64,000 nt of DNA from Kiritimatiellia bacterium (lineage in GTDB: Bacteria > Verrucomicrobiota > Kiritimatiellia > CAIVKH01): positions 395,761-459,760 of the forward strand of contig JAOSKE010000003.1 in the NCBI GenBank assembly GCA_027493775.1, given 5' to 3'. Position numbers and translations under genes: made by a program. This document shows positions 56,625-64,000 of the stretch, piece after piece. Below the pieces are notes generated by a model, which had not been told where the DNA came from, ran no database searches, and saw nothing but the letters and a program-made list of their open reading frames with translations. The number at the start of each line of letters is the position of its first letter. Position 1 is the first letter of the stretch.

Positions 56625-57849
56625 GCGCTTCGCCCACCTGCGGGGCAACCCGCTCATTCATCGCCTGCAACCGCGCCGACATATCGCGAAGAAGTCGTTG
56701 CACGATCGCCGGATTCTCCTGAAGAATCATATCCATATTGCGCTCTGAAATAGCCACCAACTCCGTTTCTGGTTCGACCACCGTCGCCGTAGCGGAGCGC
56801 CGCGCACCGAGCAACATGGACATCTCTCCGAAATAATCACCCGCACGAAACACGCTCAACTCGAGATTCGCGCGAGATAAACGAACGGCGCCACTTCGCA
56901 CAAAATACATTTCTCCGCCCTCATCGCCTTCCCGAAAAAGAATCTCTTCGTTTTCGGGATGCCGCAGGAACGGCGCCAACAACCGACGCGACGCGCGGGG
57001 GATGGATGAGGTATCCGCTAAAAATCCGCGAAGAAGCACCGCCTCGCGGCGACGCATATTCGCCGCAAATTCCGCACCGAATAAAAGAACGGCAAACGTA
57101 TAATAGGCCCAAACGAGCAGAAGGAACACCGCCTTCAATGATCCGAACGCGTATCCGAAGTTCGGGTTAAATTCGATCAGCAATCCGAACAGAGGACGGA
57201 TCACCGACATCAGCAACGCCGCCGTGAACGCGCCCGCCGCGGCCTCCCGCCAGCGCAGGTGCACCGGCGCAAAAATTTTGTAGGCCGCCACAATGACCGC
57301 CGCCGACAACAACCACGCGAACATGGCGTGCAGACCCTTGACCATCTGCGTCAATTCAATCGGCAAAGCAATGAGCAAAATGCGACTAATAATCAGGAGA
57401 AGGAAGAGTACCAAGAGCGAAAGCACCACAACCAAATCCACAAGCTTCGCCAACCAGAACGCCGGGCGGCGCGTTCCCTTGAAAATATCCACAATCGCGT
57501 TTCTGAACGCCCCCGCAAACGGCGTCATGGACCACAGCAGAATCACGAAGCCGACAATTCCCCACACCCGCCGATGCGCCAGCAGCGCCAGCTCTCGCAA
57601 CAGCGCGTCATCAAACGCTGGAAAGAATTCTTCGATCTGTTCCTGCAAGGCGGTGAATATTGCGTCCGACGACGCAACGACCCAGCTCAGGAGAAAAATC
57701 AGAATCAACAACAACGGCATCAGGGACAAAAAGCCGTAATACGCCAGCGTCGCCGCCGTCTCCAGATTCCGGTTTCGCGAAAACGACCGGAAGCTCTCGC
57801 GCAAAACAAGAAACAGCGCCGCCAGTCCTCGAGACAGAGAAAACGTCAT
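56611..57849 (-). CDS. YihY/BrkB-family membrane protein with cyclic-nucleotide-binding domain
   Basis: The 412-residue protein has an N-terminal YihY domain with about six spans (ETAATLAYYGFLSLMPLLLILIF, RVWGIVGFVILLWSMTPFAGAFRNAI, FGYAFGSLKAVFLLLVWAYYTFAVLLFGAEF). A C-terminal cNMP-binding domain (about 295-400) has LFREGDEGGEMYFVRSGAV and a phosphate-binding FGEMSMLLGARRSATATV. YihY proteins were once called RNase BN, but they are membrane proteins of unclear activity. The fused domain suggests control by cAMP or cGMP. Its 3' end overlaps the convergent ExbD gene. Confidence 0.88.
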   Translation of the reverse strand: MTFSLSRGLAALFLVLRESFRSFSRNRNLETAATLAYYGFLSLMPLLLILIFLLSWVVASSDAIFTALQEQIEEFFPAFDDALLRELALLAHRRVWGIVGFVILLWSMTPFAGAFRNAIVDIFKGTRRPAFWLAKLVDLVVVLSLLVLFLLLIISRILLIALPIELTQMVKGLHAMFAWLLSAAVIVAAYKIFAPVHLRWREAAAGAFTAALLMSVIRPLFGLLIEFNPNFGYAFGSLKAVFLLLVWAYYTFAVLLFGAEFAANMRRREAVLLRGFLADTSSIPRASRRLLAPFLRHPENEEILFREGDEGGEMYFVRSGAVRLSRANLELSVFRAGDYFGEMSMLLGARRSATATVVEPETELVAISERNMDMILQENPAIVQRLLRDMSARLQAMNERVAPQVGEAPTPP

Positions 57850-58027
57850 GCCGAAATCGTACTACAAGCCACCCGAGAATAGAAATCCGTTCCATTACCT
57901 CTCTGCCCGCACAGCGATAGCCCAAGCGGCGCCGCAGGCGCCGAAAAGGGCGGGTATTCGTTGCGTATAAATATATGATCAGCGAACTCAGCCGTCCGAC
58001 AAACAACACACGGGGGAGGTTTCACTT

Positions 58028-58966
58028 TTGTCGGCTGACCGTGATGTTATCCTTAAGCGACAGGGGTTTCACAAACCAAACAAGCAGAAAAGGGCCGCGA
58101 TCATGCGACCGAATAAAATCGGACATAAATTCATCGTCAATTTTACACCGACCGGAATGATTCCCACTCGGGAGATGACTCCGCATGTCCCGCTTACGCC
58201 CAAAGAAATCGTGGCGGAAGTTTTGGCTGCGAGGGAATACGGCATCTCAATGGTTCATTTGCACGCGCGCGGCCCTGACGGACAGCCGACTCCGGACAAG
58301 AATATCTATCGCGAAATCATTGATGGGGTTCGCGATATTGACAGCGAACTCGTAATTTGTGTTTCAACCAGCGGACGCAACTGGCCGGAGTTCGAAAAGC
58401 GCGCGGAGTGTCTCATGCTTGAGGGCGACTCGAAGCCCGACATGGCAAGCCTGACGCTGAGCTCGCTCAACTTCAACACGCAGGCGAGCATAAACAGCCC
58501 ACAGACCATTCAGATGCTGGCGCAAACCATGCTGGAGCGCGGCATCAAGCCCGAACTTGAAGCCTTCGACATCGGGATGATTAATTACGCCAAATATCTC
58601 CTCTCCAAAAATCTTCTTCAACCGCCACTCTACTTCAATCTGATCCTTGGAAATATCGCTTGCGCGCAGGCGAGCATTCTAAATCTCGGCGTCATGCTTC
58701 AGGAGCTTCCGGAGGGCGCATTCTGGTCCGCCGGAGGCGTCGGCGATGCGCAACTAAAAATGAACGCCAACGCAATGATCAACGGCGGAGGCGCGCGCGT
58801 CGGATTGGAGGACAACATTTGGCTCACGTCCAAACGCGACAAACTGGCAACCAATTTCGATCTGCTCCGCAGAGTTCAAACCATCGCGCAGGCGCTTGAA
58901 TTGGAGTATGCAACGCCTGCCGATGTTCGCGGTTATTTGAATCTGCATCGTACCGCCCATGCCTAA
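58028..58966 (+). CDS. BKACE-family enzyme (3-keto-5-aminohexanoate cleavage protein-like)
   Basis: BKACE enzymes use a divalent metal to condense a beta-keto acid with acetyl-CoA. The barrel shows FIVNFTPTGMIPTREM, SMVHLHARGPDGQPTPD (two metal-binding His) and the late ARVGLEDNIW motif. A strong GGGGGAGG site lies seven bases before a TTG at 58028 (312 residues); an ATG at 58103 with a poorer site is the alternative. It overlaps the next gene by eight bases and leads a surface-sugar cluster. Such a substrate in this context is unusual, since the best known member acts in lysine breakdown. The reaction here is unknown. Confidence 0.85.
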   Translation: MSADRDVILKRQGFHKPNKQKRAAIMRPNKIGHKFIVNFTPTGMIPTREMTPHVPLTPKEIVAEVLAAREYGISMVHLHARGPDGQPTPDKNIYREIIDGVRDIDSELVICVSTSGRNWPEFEKRAECLMLEGDSKPDMASLTLSSLNFNTQASINSPQTIQMLAQTMLERGIKPELEAFDIGMINYAKYLLSKNLLQPPLYFNLILGNIACAQASILNLGVMLQELPEGAFWSAGGVGDAQLKMNANAMINGGGARVGLEDNIWLTSKRDKLATNFDLLRRVQTIAQALELEYATPADVRGYLNLHRTAHA

Positions 58967-59720
58967 AACAGACCCCCCGTTTCTCTGTTTGATCACGCCG
59001 GTCTTCGACCCGGCCCTTGAGTCACTCACCAAGCTGGTCGCGGCGGTGAAGAAGCAAACCCTGGGAGACTTCATACACGTCATGGTGAGCAACGGGCCCT
59101 CTCCTGCAATCAAGGGATTCATTGCCAATATCGCGCGGGATGATCCCCGATTTATTTATGACGAAATCGAGGAAGAGCCGACCGGAGACTCCATCGCGAT
59201 TCTTCTTAATCTCGGGAAACGACGGAATTACGCGATGAAGAACTACGAAGCCGTGCGCTACCTCTTTCTTGATAGCGACCTGAAGATTCTCGACAACGAT
59301 TACTTTCGGAAACTGCATCTGGCTCATGCCGAAATTAAAAGGGACGTGTTCGTTACACAGGTTCAATACGCGGGACGGAGCAAAATGGTCACCTTGCCGA
59401 TATTCCCGATCCAACACAGCCGCTTGGACATAGCAAACTATTGTTTCACCCGGGCGATCGCCGAAACATACAACTATCCGACTGACTACATCGGTGTTTT
59501 TAACGACTACCGCTTTTTCTCGATGATCGCGACAGAGCACAACACGGCCATTCTTGATTTTGTGTCGGCGGAACGGGATGGAAATGCGTCCCACACGCGA
59601 CTGTCAGAATCATATCGGGAAGAGCGCAAAGAACCGCCCCCTCCGCGCGCTGGAGCGCTGACCATTCTCACGCGCCACATTCATGCGGCATTTCTGGAGA
59701 TACGAAATCGTGAAAAATGA
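58959..59720 (+). CDS. Family 2-like glycosyltransferase
   Basis: The 253-residue protein has a GT-A-type start (CLITPVFDPALESLTKLVAAVKKQ), an acidic metal-type site in RYLFLDSDLKILDNDYF and a central VFVTQVQYAGRSKMVTLPIFPI segment. The donor and acceptor are not evident. It ends in a basic region without a membrane span. It overlaps both neighbours and belongs to the O-antigen-like cluster. Homology beyond the general fold was not recognised, so the assignment is moderate. Confidence 0.68.
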   Translation: MPKTDPPFLCLITPVFDPALESLTKLVAAVKKQTLGDFIHVMVSNGPSPAIKGFIANIARDDPRFIYDEIEEEPTGDSIAILLNLGKRRNYAMKNYEAVRYLFLDSDLKILDNDYFRKLHLAHAEIKRDVFVTQVQYAGRSKMVTLPIFPIQHSRLDIANYCFTRAIAETYNYPTDYIGVFNDYRFFSMIATEHNTAILDFVSAERDGNASHTRLSESYREERKEPPPPRAGALTILTRHIHAAFLEIRNREK

Positions 59721-60333
59721 ATCTTGGACCATTTTCGGGGCTGGCGACTTGATTTGCGACATCATTGACGCGATCGAATCGAGAGGCGGACGCGCAACGC
59801 AACTGGTGCGCAACATGGAGCTTACCCGCAAAACCATTGATAAATTGCCCAATGACCTCAAGGTAATAGATCTGCCGGATTTCAAGCCGAGTGGGGAGGC
59901 TTGTTTTTTTGGGTTTTCCGATCCGAACAAAGCGCCGTTTCTGCAGCTCCTAAAGCAGTATAATCTGCGATTCTCCAACCTCGTCCATCAGTTTTCGTAT
60001 GTGCCCGCCTCTGTGGAGATGGGACAGGGAAATTTTGTCGGCGCGGGCGTCGTGCTGGCCACAAAGGTGCGCCTGGGCAACTTCAACTACATCAATCGAA
60101 TGGCCTCGCTTGGACACGACACGGAAATTGCCGACTTCAATCAGATCGGCCCCGGATGCGTCATTGCCAGCAACTGCAAGATCGGCAACCGCAACAACAT
60201 CAGCACGAACAGCGCCGTAATTACAGGGCGTTCAGTGAATGACGACATTACGGTGGGCGCCGGGGCCGTCGTGGTCCGCGACATCCGGGAAAGCGGAACC
60301 TACGTCGGAGTTCCCGCGCACAAGCTGCCATGA
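59710..60333 (+). CDS. NeuD/PglD-type sugar O- or N-acyltransferase
   Basis: An N-terminal Rossmann-like domain (SWTIFGAGDLICDIIDAIES) precedes a left-handed beta-helix made of hexapeptide repeats: VPASVEMGQGNFVGAGVVLATKVRLGN, HDTEIADFNQIGPGC and NISTNSAVITGRSVNDDITVGAGAVV. Such enzymes acetylate amino sugars. I start at the GTG at 59710, giving about 207 residues and the usual N-terminus; the track ATG at 59683 is an alternative. The downstream aminotransferase makes an amino sugar that this enzyme could acylate. It overlaps the aminotransferase start by four bases. Confidence 0.85.
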   Translation: MKNESWTIFGAGDLICDIIDAIESRGGRATQLVRNMELTRKTIDKLPNDLKVIDLPDFKPSGEACFFGFSDPNKAPFLQLLKQYNLRFSNLVHQFSYVPASVEMGQGNFVGAGVVLATKVRLGNFNYINRMASLGHDTEIADFNQIGPGCVIASNCKIGNRNNISTNSAVITGRSVNDDITVGAGAVVVRDIRESGTYVGVPAHKLP

Positions 60334-61478
60334 ACATTCCCTTCAATAGGCCAAGCTATGATGAAACCGAGGCGATGGCCGTCGCCGATGTGGTCCGCTC
60401 CGGGGCTATTGTGGGTGACGGGGCGTGGACCCAGCGAGCCACGGAAGAACTGAAACGACAACTGGGCGCAGAACATGTGCTCCTTACCCCATCCTGCACA
60501 CACGCGCTTGAACTCGCCATCATGACGCTAAACCTGCGCGGCGCAGACGAAGTCATTGTTCCGAGCTTCGCATATCCCTCCTCCGCCGCCTGTGTTCTGC
60601 GGGGAGGTGGACGCCTCGTCTTCGCCGATATCCGCGCGGACACGCTGAGTCTCGACCCCGGAGATTTCCGGCGGCGCATCACCCCAAAAACCAAGGTGGT
60701 AATCCCTCTTAATTATGCCGGGATTACCGCGGACATGAACGAACTATGCGCCGTTGCGCATGAACACGCGATAACCGTCATTGAGGACGCAGCCCAGGGA
60801 ATGGCGTCATTCTACCACGGGCGGCCGGCTGGCACGATAGGCGACATCGGCAATCTGAGTTTTCACGAGACGAAAAATTATTCCACGGGCGAGGGCGGCG
60901 CGTTTATCACCAACGACCCGGATATCGCGGCCCGGGCTGAAATCATCCGAGAGAAAGGAACAAATCGAGGGGACTTTGTACGCGGACTCACCGACAAATA
61001 TGTTTGGATCACGCCGGGAAGCAGCCTTCTGCCACCCGACACAATGGGCGCATTGCTCCTGAGCCAGCTCGCAAAACGGAAATGGATTCAGGCAACACGG
61101 AAACGTATTTACGAAGACTATGTTCATACGCTCACCCCGCTCGCCGAACGCGGGGAACTGACTCTTCCGACGATTCCCCCCGGGTCGGAGTCAAATCACC
61201 ATATTTTCCACGTGCTGATGCGCGATGCGGAGGCCTGTGATCGCGCCATCGTGTTTTTTCAGGAACGCGGAATTTCCGTCACGCGGCACTACCAACCCTT
61301 GCACCTCTCGCCCATGGGACTCGGCATGGGCTACCAACCCGGCGCACTGCCCGTCACAGAATCGCTCTACAACCGCCTCCTGAGACTGCCCATCTATCCG
61401 ACGTTGACCCAGGCGGAGCAAGAACACGTCATTCACACAATGCTTCTCTTTTTCGACCCTGCGGAGGCCCGCCAATAA
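60330..61478 (+). CDS. WecE-like sugar aminotransferase (DegT/DnrJ/EryC1 family)
   Basis: A PLP enzyme that puts an amino group on a nucleotide-linked 4-keto sugar. The 382-residue protein follows WecE (RffA) along its length: IPFNRPSYDETEAMA, VLLTPSCTHALELA, PSFAYPSSA, VIEDAAQGMASFYHGR, the PLP-lysine motif SFHETKNYSTGEGGAF and EIIREKGTNRGDFVRG. WecE makes dTDP-4-amino-4,6-dideoxygalactose for surface polysaccharide. The substrate here is inferred from that similarity. It precedes a short inverted repeat and a degraded stretch. Confidence 0.9.
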   Translation: MNIPFNRPSYDETEAMAVADVVRSGAIVGDGAWTQRATEELKRQLGAEHVLLTPSCTHALELAIMTLNLRGADEVIVPSFAYPSSAACVLRGGGRLVFADIRADTLSLDPGDFRRRITPKTKVVIPLNYAGITADMNELCAVAHEHAITVIEDAAQGMASFYHGRPAGTIGDIGNLSFHETKNYSTGEGGAFITNDPDIAARAEIIREKGTNRGDFVRGLTDKYVWITPGSSLLPPDTMGALLLSQLAKRKWIQATRKRIYEDYVHTLTPLAERGELTLPTIPPGSESNHHIFHVLMRDAEACDRAIVFFQERGISVTRHYQPLHLSPMGLGMGYQPGALPVTESLYNRLLRLPIYPTLTQAEQEHVIHTMLLFFDPAEARQ

Positions 61479-61509
61479 CCGCCTCTCTTCACCAATCGAA
61501 TAGGCGGTT
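61477..61509. repeat. Inverted repeat after the aminotransferase gene
   Basis: AACCGCCT at 61477-61484 pairs with AGGCGGTT at 61502-61509 across a 17-base loop. No T run follows, so it may be an attenuating stem rather than a full terminator. Confidence 0.4.
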
Positions 61510-62467
61510 GACGCAAATACTCAACAATAATAATTTTTGCGAAACCATAAAAATTACAGCCGTGCCCCGCTTTAACATCATTTTCGAAAAAAACAATCGC
61601 GAGAAGGCCGACCTCGTTTCGTCTGGCGAACGGATCGCCCATGAATGCGGCTTCAACCGTATCGTATGCGAGGCGCTCGCCACTCGTGATCTCTCGGGGG
61701 AGCCGCTTCGCTCGATGAGCTTGAAGATGATCTGCATCTGAGCAACGCGGCGGGGCGTTTCGCCGCCGCGCAACTTGAGCGCGTGGGCCTGTTCCGCCGT
61801 ATTCGCAAACCCGGCGACCGCAAGCGCGGCGATCACAGCGCAGAGGATATCGCCACGGCTTTGCGCCGGGATATCCTGAAGTGTGCGCGAACAAAAATGG
61901 CGGAGTTTGAAGCCGCTCTCCTTCAGGCGGGAAGCTCCCTGGCCCACATGAAAAAAAAGCCCCGGGCGCGAGTTCCCTGGCCACACGCGCCGCCCGTCGT
62001 CAGCAACTCAACAGACGCAAGTGGAAAGAAAGGCGACGGCCCGCTCCACGACTCGTCGAATATCAAAAACCGGCATGGCAACGGATGGGCGCGGATGCCG
62101 TCCTTCGCAGCCGTTGACAACGAAGGCATTCCCCTGCCCGCCGTTCGATCTGGCGTTGAAGTCGCCCTCCACACAGCGCCCTCTCTGCGTTTGCGATGCC
62201 ATCAAGATAGACGCGCCGATCAAAAACATCGGGGCGGCGGGCAGCCTCGAATTGCGACTGCCGCGACTTCCGTTGGACGAGGGGCGCCATCGGATCGGCG
62301 CGCAAATAACCGTTGGCGATATGGAGTCGGACTTCGTACCCGCCGGCACAGGCAGAAACGCGCCAGTTTCGCTCATCAACCACGATGGCGAGTGGAGCCT
62401 GCGACCCATACAACAGGGCGTCGAAGATTGAGATGACAACAAACACTGTACCCGCCGAGCCATACAC
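61508..62467 (+). pseudogene. Degraded or heavily frameshifted coding stretch
   Basis: No single frame covers these 960 bases. From a TTG at 61508 the frame reads ITAVPRFNIIFEKNNREKADL and AHECGFNRIVCEALA, which recalls the late part of radical-SAM domains. A one-base change near 61700 would continue it as DELEDDLHLSNAAGRFAAAQLERVGLF in the frame of the 61783 ORF. From about 62100 another frame reads GSLELRLPRLPLDEGRHRIGAQI and ends at 62431, similar to the C-terminal carbohydrate-binding domain of Wzt ABC proteins. It may be two gene remnants or one gene with several errors. I cannot assign a product. Confidence 0.4.
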
Positions 62468-63254
62468 ATGAACCCCGCACAAACGCTAAAACGAATCGCG
62501 CGCCGCCGAAGAGAGCAACAGGAGTGGATCAGACTGAAACAGACACCCCGCTATACGCCCACAACGGCCACCCTTCATGGACGTCCCGTTTCAGTGCCGG
62601 ACGCCTGCACGTACCTCGTCGGCATGAAGGAAATCTTTCAAAAAGGCATCTATGAATTTTGCGCATCCACAACAAATCCGCTCATCCTAGATTGCGGGGC
62701 AAACATCGGGTTGAGCGTAATCTATTTCAAGCTGCTTTATCCGAATGCACGGGTCATTGCCTTCGAGCCGGACCCCCGCCATCTTTCAAGCGCTTGTGAA
62801 AAATGTCGCCTCGTTTGACTTGCGCAACGTCGAACTTCATCAGGCTGCAGTGTGGACAGAAAATGGCAGCGTTGCATTCATGCAAGAAGGCGGATTCTCG
62901 GGACGTGTGCAGGCCGGCTCTTTACAAACCGTGTCGGTGCCCTCGCTCCGGCTTCGCGACCAGCTTGCCGATTCGGTGGACTTCTTGAAAGTGGACATCG
63001 AGGGCGCGGAATTCGACGTAATTCGCGATTGCGCGGATCGGTTATCCAATGTCGATCGGCTGTTTATTGAATATCACTCGGAAGCCGACAAGCCGCAGCG
63101 GCTCGATGAGATGCTGGCCATCATCCGACAGGCTGGTTTTCGCTATCAGATTCAAGAGGCCAACGTCGCGCGAAAGCCCTTTCTTGCGCGCCAGACGATG
63201 ATGGGGATGGACCTGCAATTAAATCTGTTTTGTTTCCGCGACACACCCGCATGA
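62468..63254 (+). CDS. FkbM-family methyltransferase (frameshifted)
   Basis: A SAM-dependent O-methyltransferase of the type found in polysaccharide and secondary-metabolite clusters. Removing one base from the C5 run at 62773-62777 joins the ORFs at 62468 and 62745 and restores VIAFEPDPAIFQALVKNV, for about 261 residues. The SAM motif is LILDCGANIGLSVIYFKLLYPNA, and DFLKVDIEGAEFDVI is the FkbM-specific motif. The RLFIEYHSEAD strand follows. It probably methylates a sugar of the surface glycan. The stop overlaps the next start as ATGA. Confidence 0.88.
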
Positions 63255-64000
63255 AACCCGTCGTCATCATCCCCTGCTATAAGGAATCGCTCGACATCAA
63301 TGAGGCAGCGTGCCTGCGACATGGGCTACACGTCCTCGGCAGCCATGACGTCCGCGCGTTTCTTCCGGAGGGCATGACGCCCCCGCCTGAATTTCGCGAC
63401 ATGGCGCTGGAGCGATTCCCGGCCCGATTCTTTGTGGATGTTCAGGGGTATAATGATCTTCTGCTCAGTCCTGAATTCTATGAACGCTTTGCGGCGTGGG
63501 ACTACATGCTCATCTATCAGCTCGACGCATGGGTTTTTCGCGACGAGTTGTTACAATGGTGTGCGCGAGGTTACGACTATATCGGAGCTCCATGGGGAAA
63601 TGCGGACTTTCTAAAAAGATGGCGCGCAGACAAAAGACTTCCCGCAGTGTCCAGATGGCCTCGGTTGGCCCGTTTGTTTTATGGATATGATTTTCGCGCC
63701 GGAAATGGCGGGTTTTCGCTCCGACGCACCGAAACGTTCAGGCGCATCCTTCAGCGATTTCCATCTGCCTCCACGGGGTGGAGAAAGAACGAGGATCTAT
63801 TCTGGTCATTTCGCGCAAGAACGCTTGATCGGCGCTTCCGGGTCGCCAGCGAAAGTGACGCGATGTATTTCGCAATTGAAACAGAACCGCGCGGCTACCT
63901 CGCCCGGATGAAAGGGCGACTGCCGTTTGGCTGTCACGCATGGAAAAAGTACGACGCTGATTTTTGGGACGAGCACATCAGCGCGGAGAATGCTCCGGCC
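63251..64000 (+). CDS. DUF5672-domain protein, 3' end beyond the window
   Basis: This ORF is missing from the track because it has no stop before the window ends; 250 codons are visible from the ATG at 63251. It reads KPVVIIPCYKESLDINEAA, then QGYNDLLLSPEFYERF, YMLIYQLDAWVFRDELLQWC, YDYIGAPWGN, RAGNGGFSLRRTETF, KNEDLFWSF and LPFGCHAWKKYD. This is the order of the DUF5672 family, found in glycan clusters and probably of glycosyltransferase fold. It is coupled to the FkbM gene and extends the surface-sugar cluster past the window. Confidence 0.85.
   Translation, partial: MKPVVIIPCYKESLDINEAACLRHGLHVLGSHDVRAFLPEGMTPPPEFRDMALERFPARFFVDVQGYNDLLLSPEFYERFAAWDYMLIYQLDAWVFRDELLQWCARGYDYIGAPWGNADFLKRWRADKRLPAVSRWPRLARLFYGYDFRAGNGGFSLRRTETFRRILQRFPSASTGWRKNEDLFWSFRARTLDRRFRVASESDAMYFAIETEPRGYLARMKGRLPFGCHAWKKYDADFWDEHISAENAPA

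Overview
The window is about 64 kb of GC-rich, gene-dense bacterial chromosome. The genes suggest a Gram-negative heterotroph. There are lipoprotein signal peptides, beta-barrel-like outer-membrane proteins, a WaaE-type LPS-core glycosyltransferase, an O-antigen-like sugar cluster and an ExbB/ExbD-type motor. Large TPR and FHA proteins, a membrane Ser/Thr kinase and an archaeal-type topoisomerase VI A subunit point towards the PVC superphylum or a neighbouring candidate phylum. That placement is inference; no rRNA or other decisive marker is present.

Layout. 1-5 kb: the end of gcvT, a surface protein, a TPR protein, a secreted nuclease and two envelope proteins. 5-12 kb: tpx with promoter and terminator, prfC, an SRAP protein, def, a dolichol-P-mannose-synthase-like transferase with a decaprenyl-phosphate phosphoribosyltransferase homologue, a Top6A/Spo11 homologue and a beta-carbonic anhydrase. 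12.7-22.6 kb (+): a kinase/CBM48/C-type-lectin receptor, then apgM, rlmN, ymdB, xseA, xseB, an HtrA protease, tlyA and nadK. 22.6-29.0 kb (-): one compact operon hisF-hisI-trpE-trpG-TPR-larB-larC. 29.3-31.7 kb (-): a GltD-like ferredoxin oxidoreductase with an exported Bcp peroxiredoxin. 31.8-38.3 kb: miaB, a TPR-YidD locus with two tandem small secreted paralogues, and an NAD-salvage pair (nicotinamidase-like plus NAPRTase). 38.4-43.4 kb: a complete branched-chain amino-acid-type ABC transporter (livKHMGF). 43.5-52.6 kb: a phased palindrome array, a beta-barrel protein, SulP, a thioredoxin-like protein, a secreted pullulanase, an FHA protein, WaaE and another outer-membrane protein. 52.7-57.8 kb: XdhC, an ExbB/ExbD/ExbD trio and a YihY-cNMP fusion. 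58-64 kb: a surface-sugar cluster with a BKACE enzyme, a glycosyltransferase, a NeuD-like acyltransferase, a WecE-like aminotransferase, a degraded stretch, FkbM and DUF5672 proteins.

At least 20 genes are split by single-base length changes, almost all in homopolymer runs and mostly one base too long. The conserved protein sequence resumes in the next frame each time, and one nuclease carries two opposite errors that cancel. This looks like uncorrected sequencing error rather than gene decay, so I annotate these genes across the break and name the run.

The most unusual items are a 15-bp palindrome (TTCCAAG-NN-TTGGAA) whose clustered copies lie exactly 32 bp apart, the ExbB/ExbD trio with a long cytoplasmic tail, an orphan bacterial Top6A, the kinase-CBM48-lectin receptor, and a TPR-YidD fusion beside duplicated small secreted proteins.
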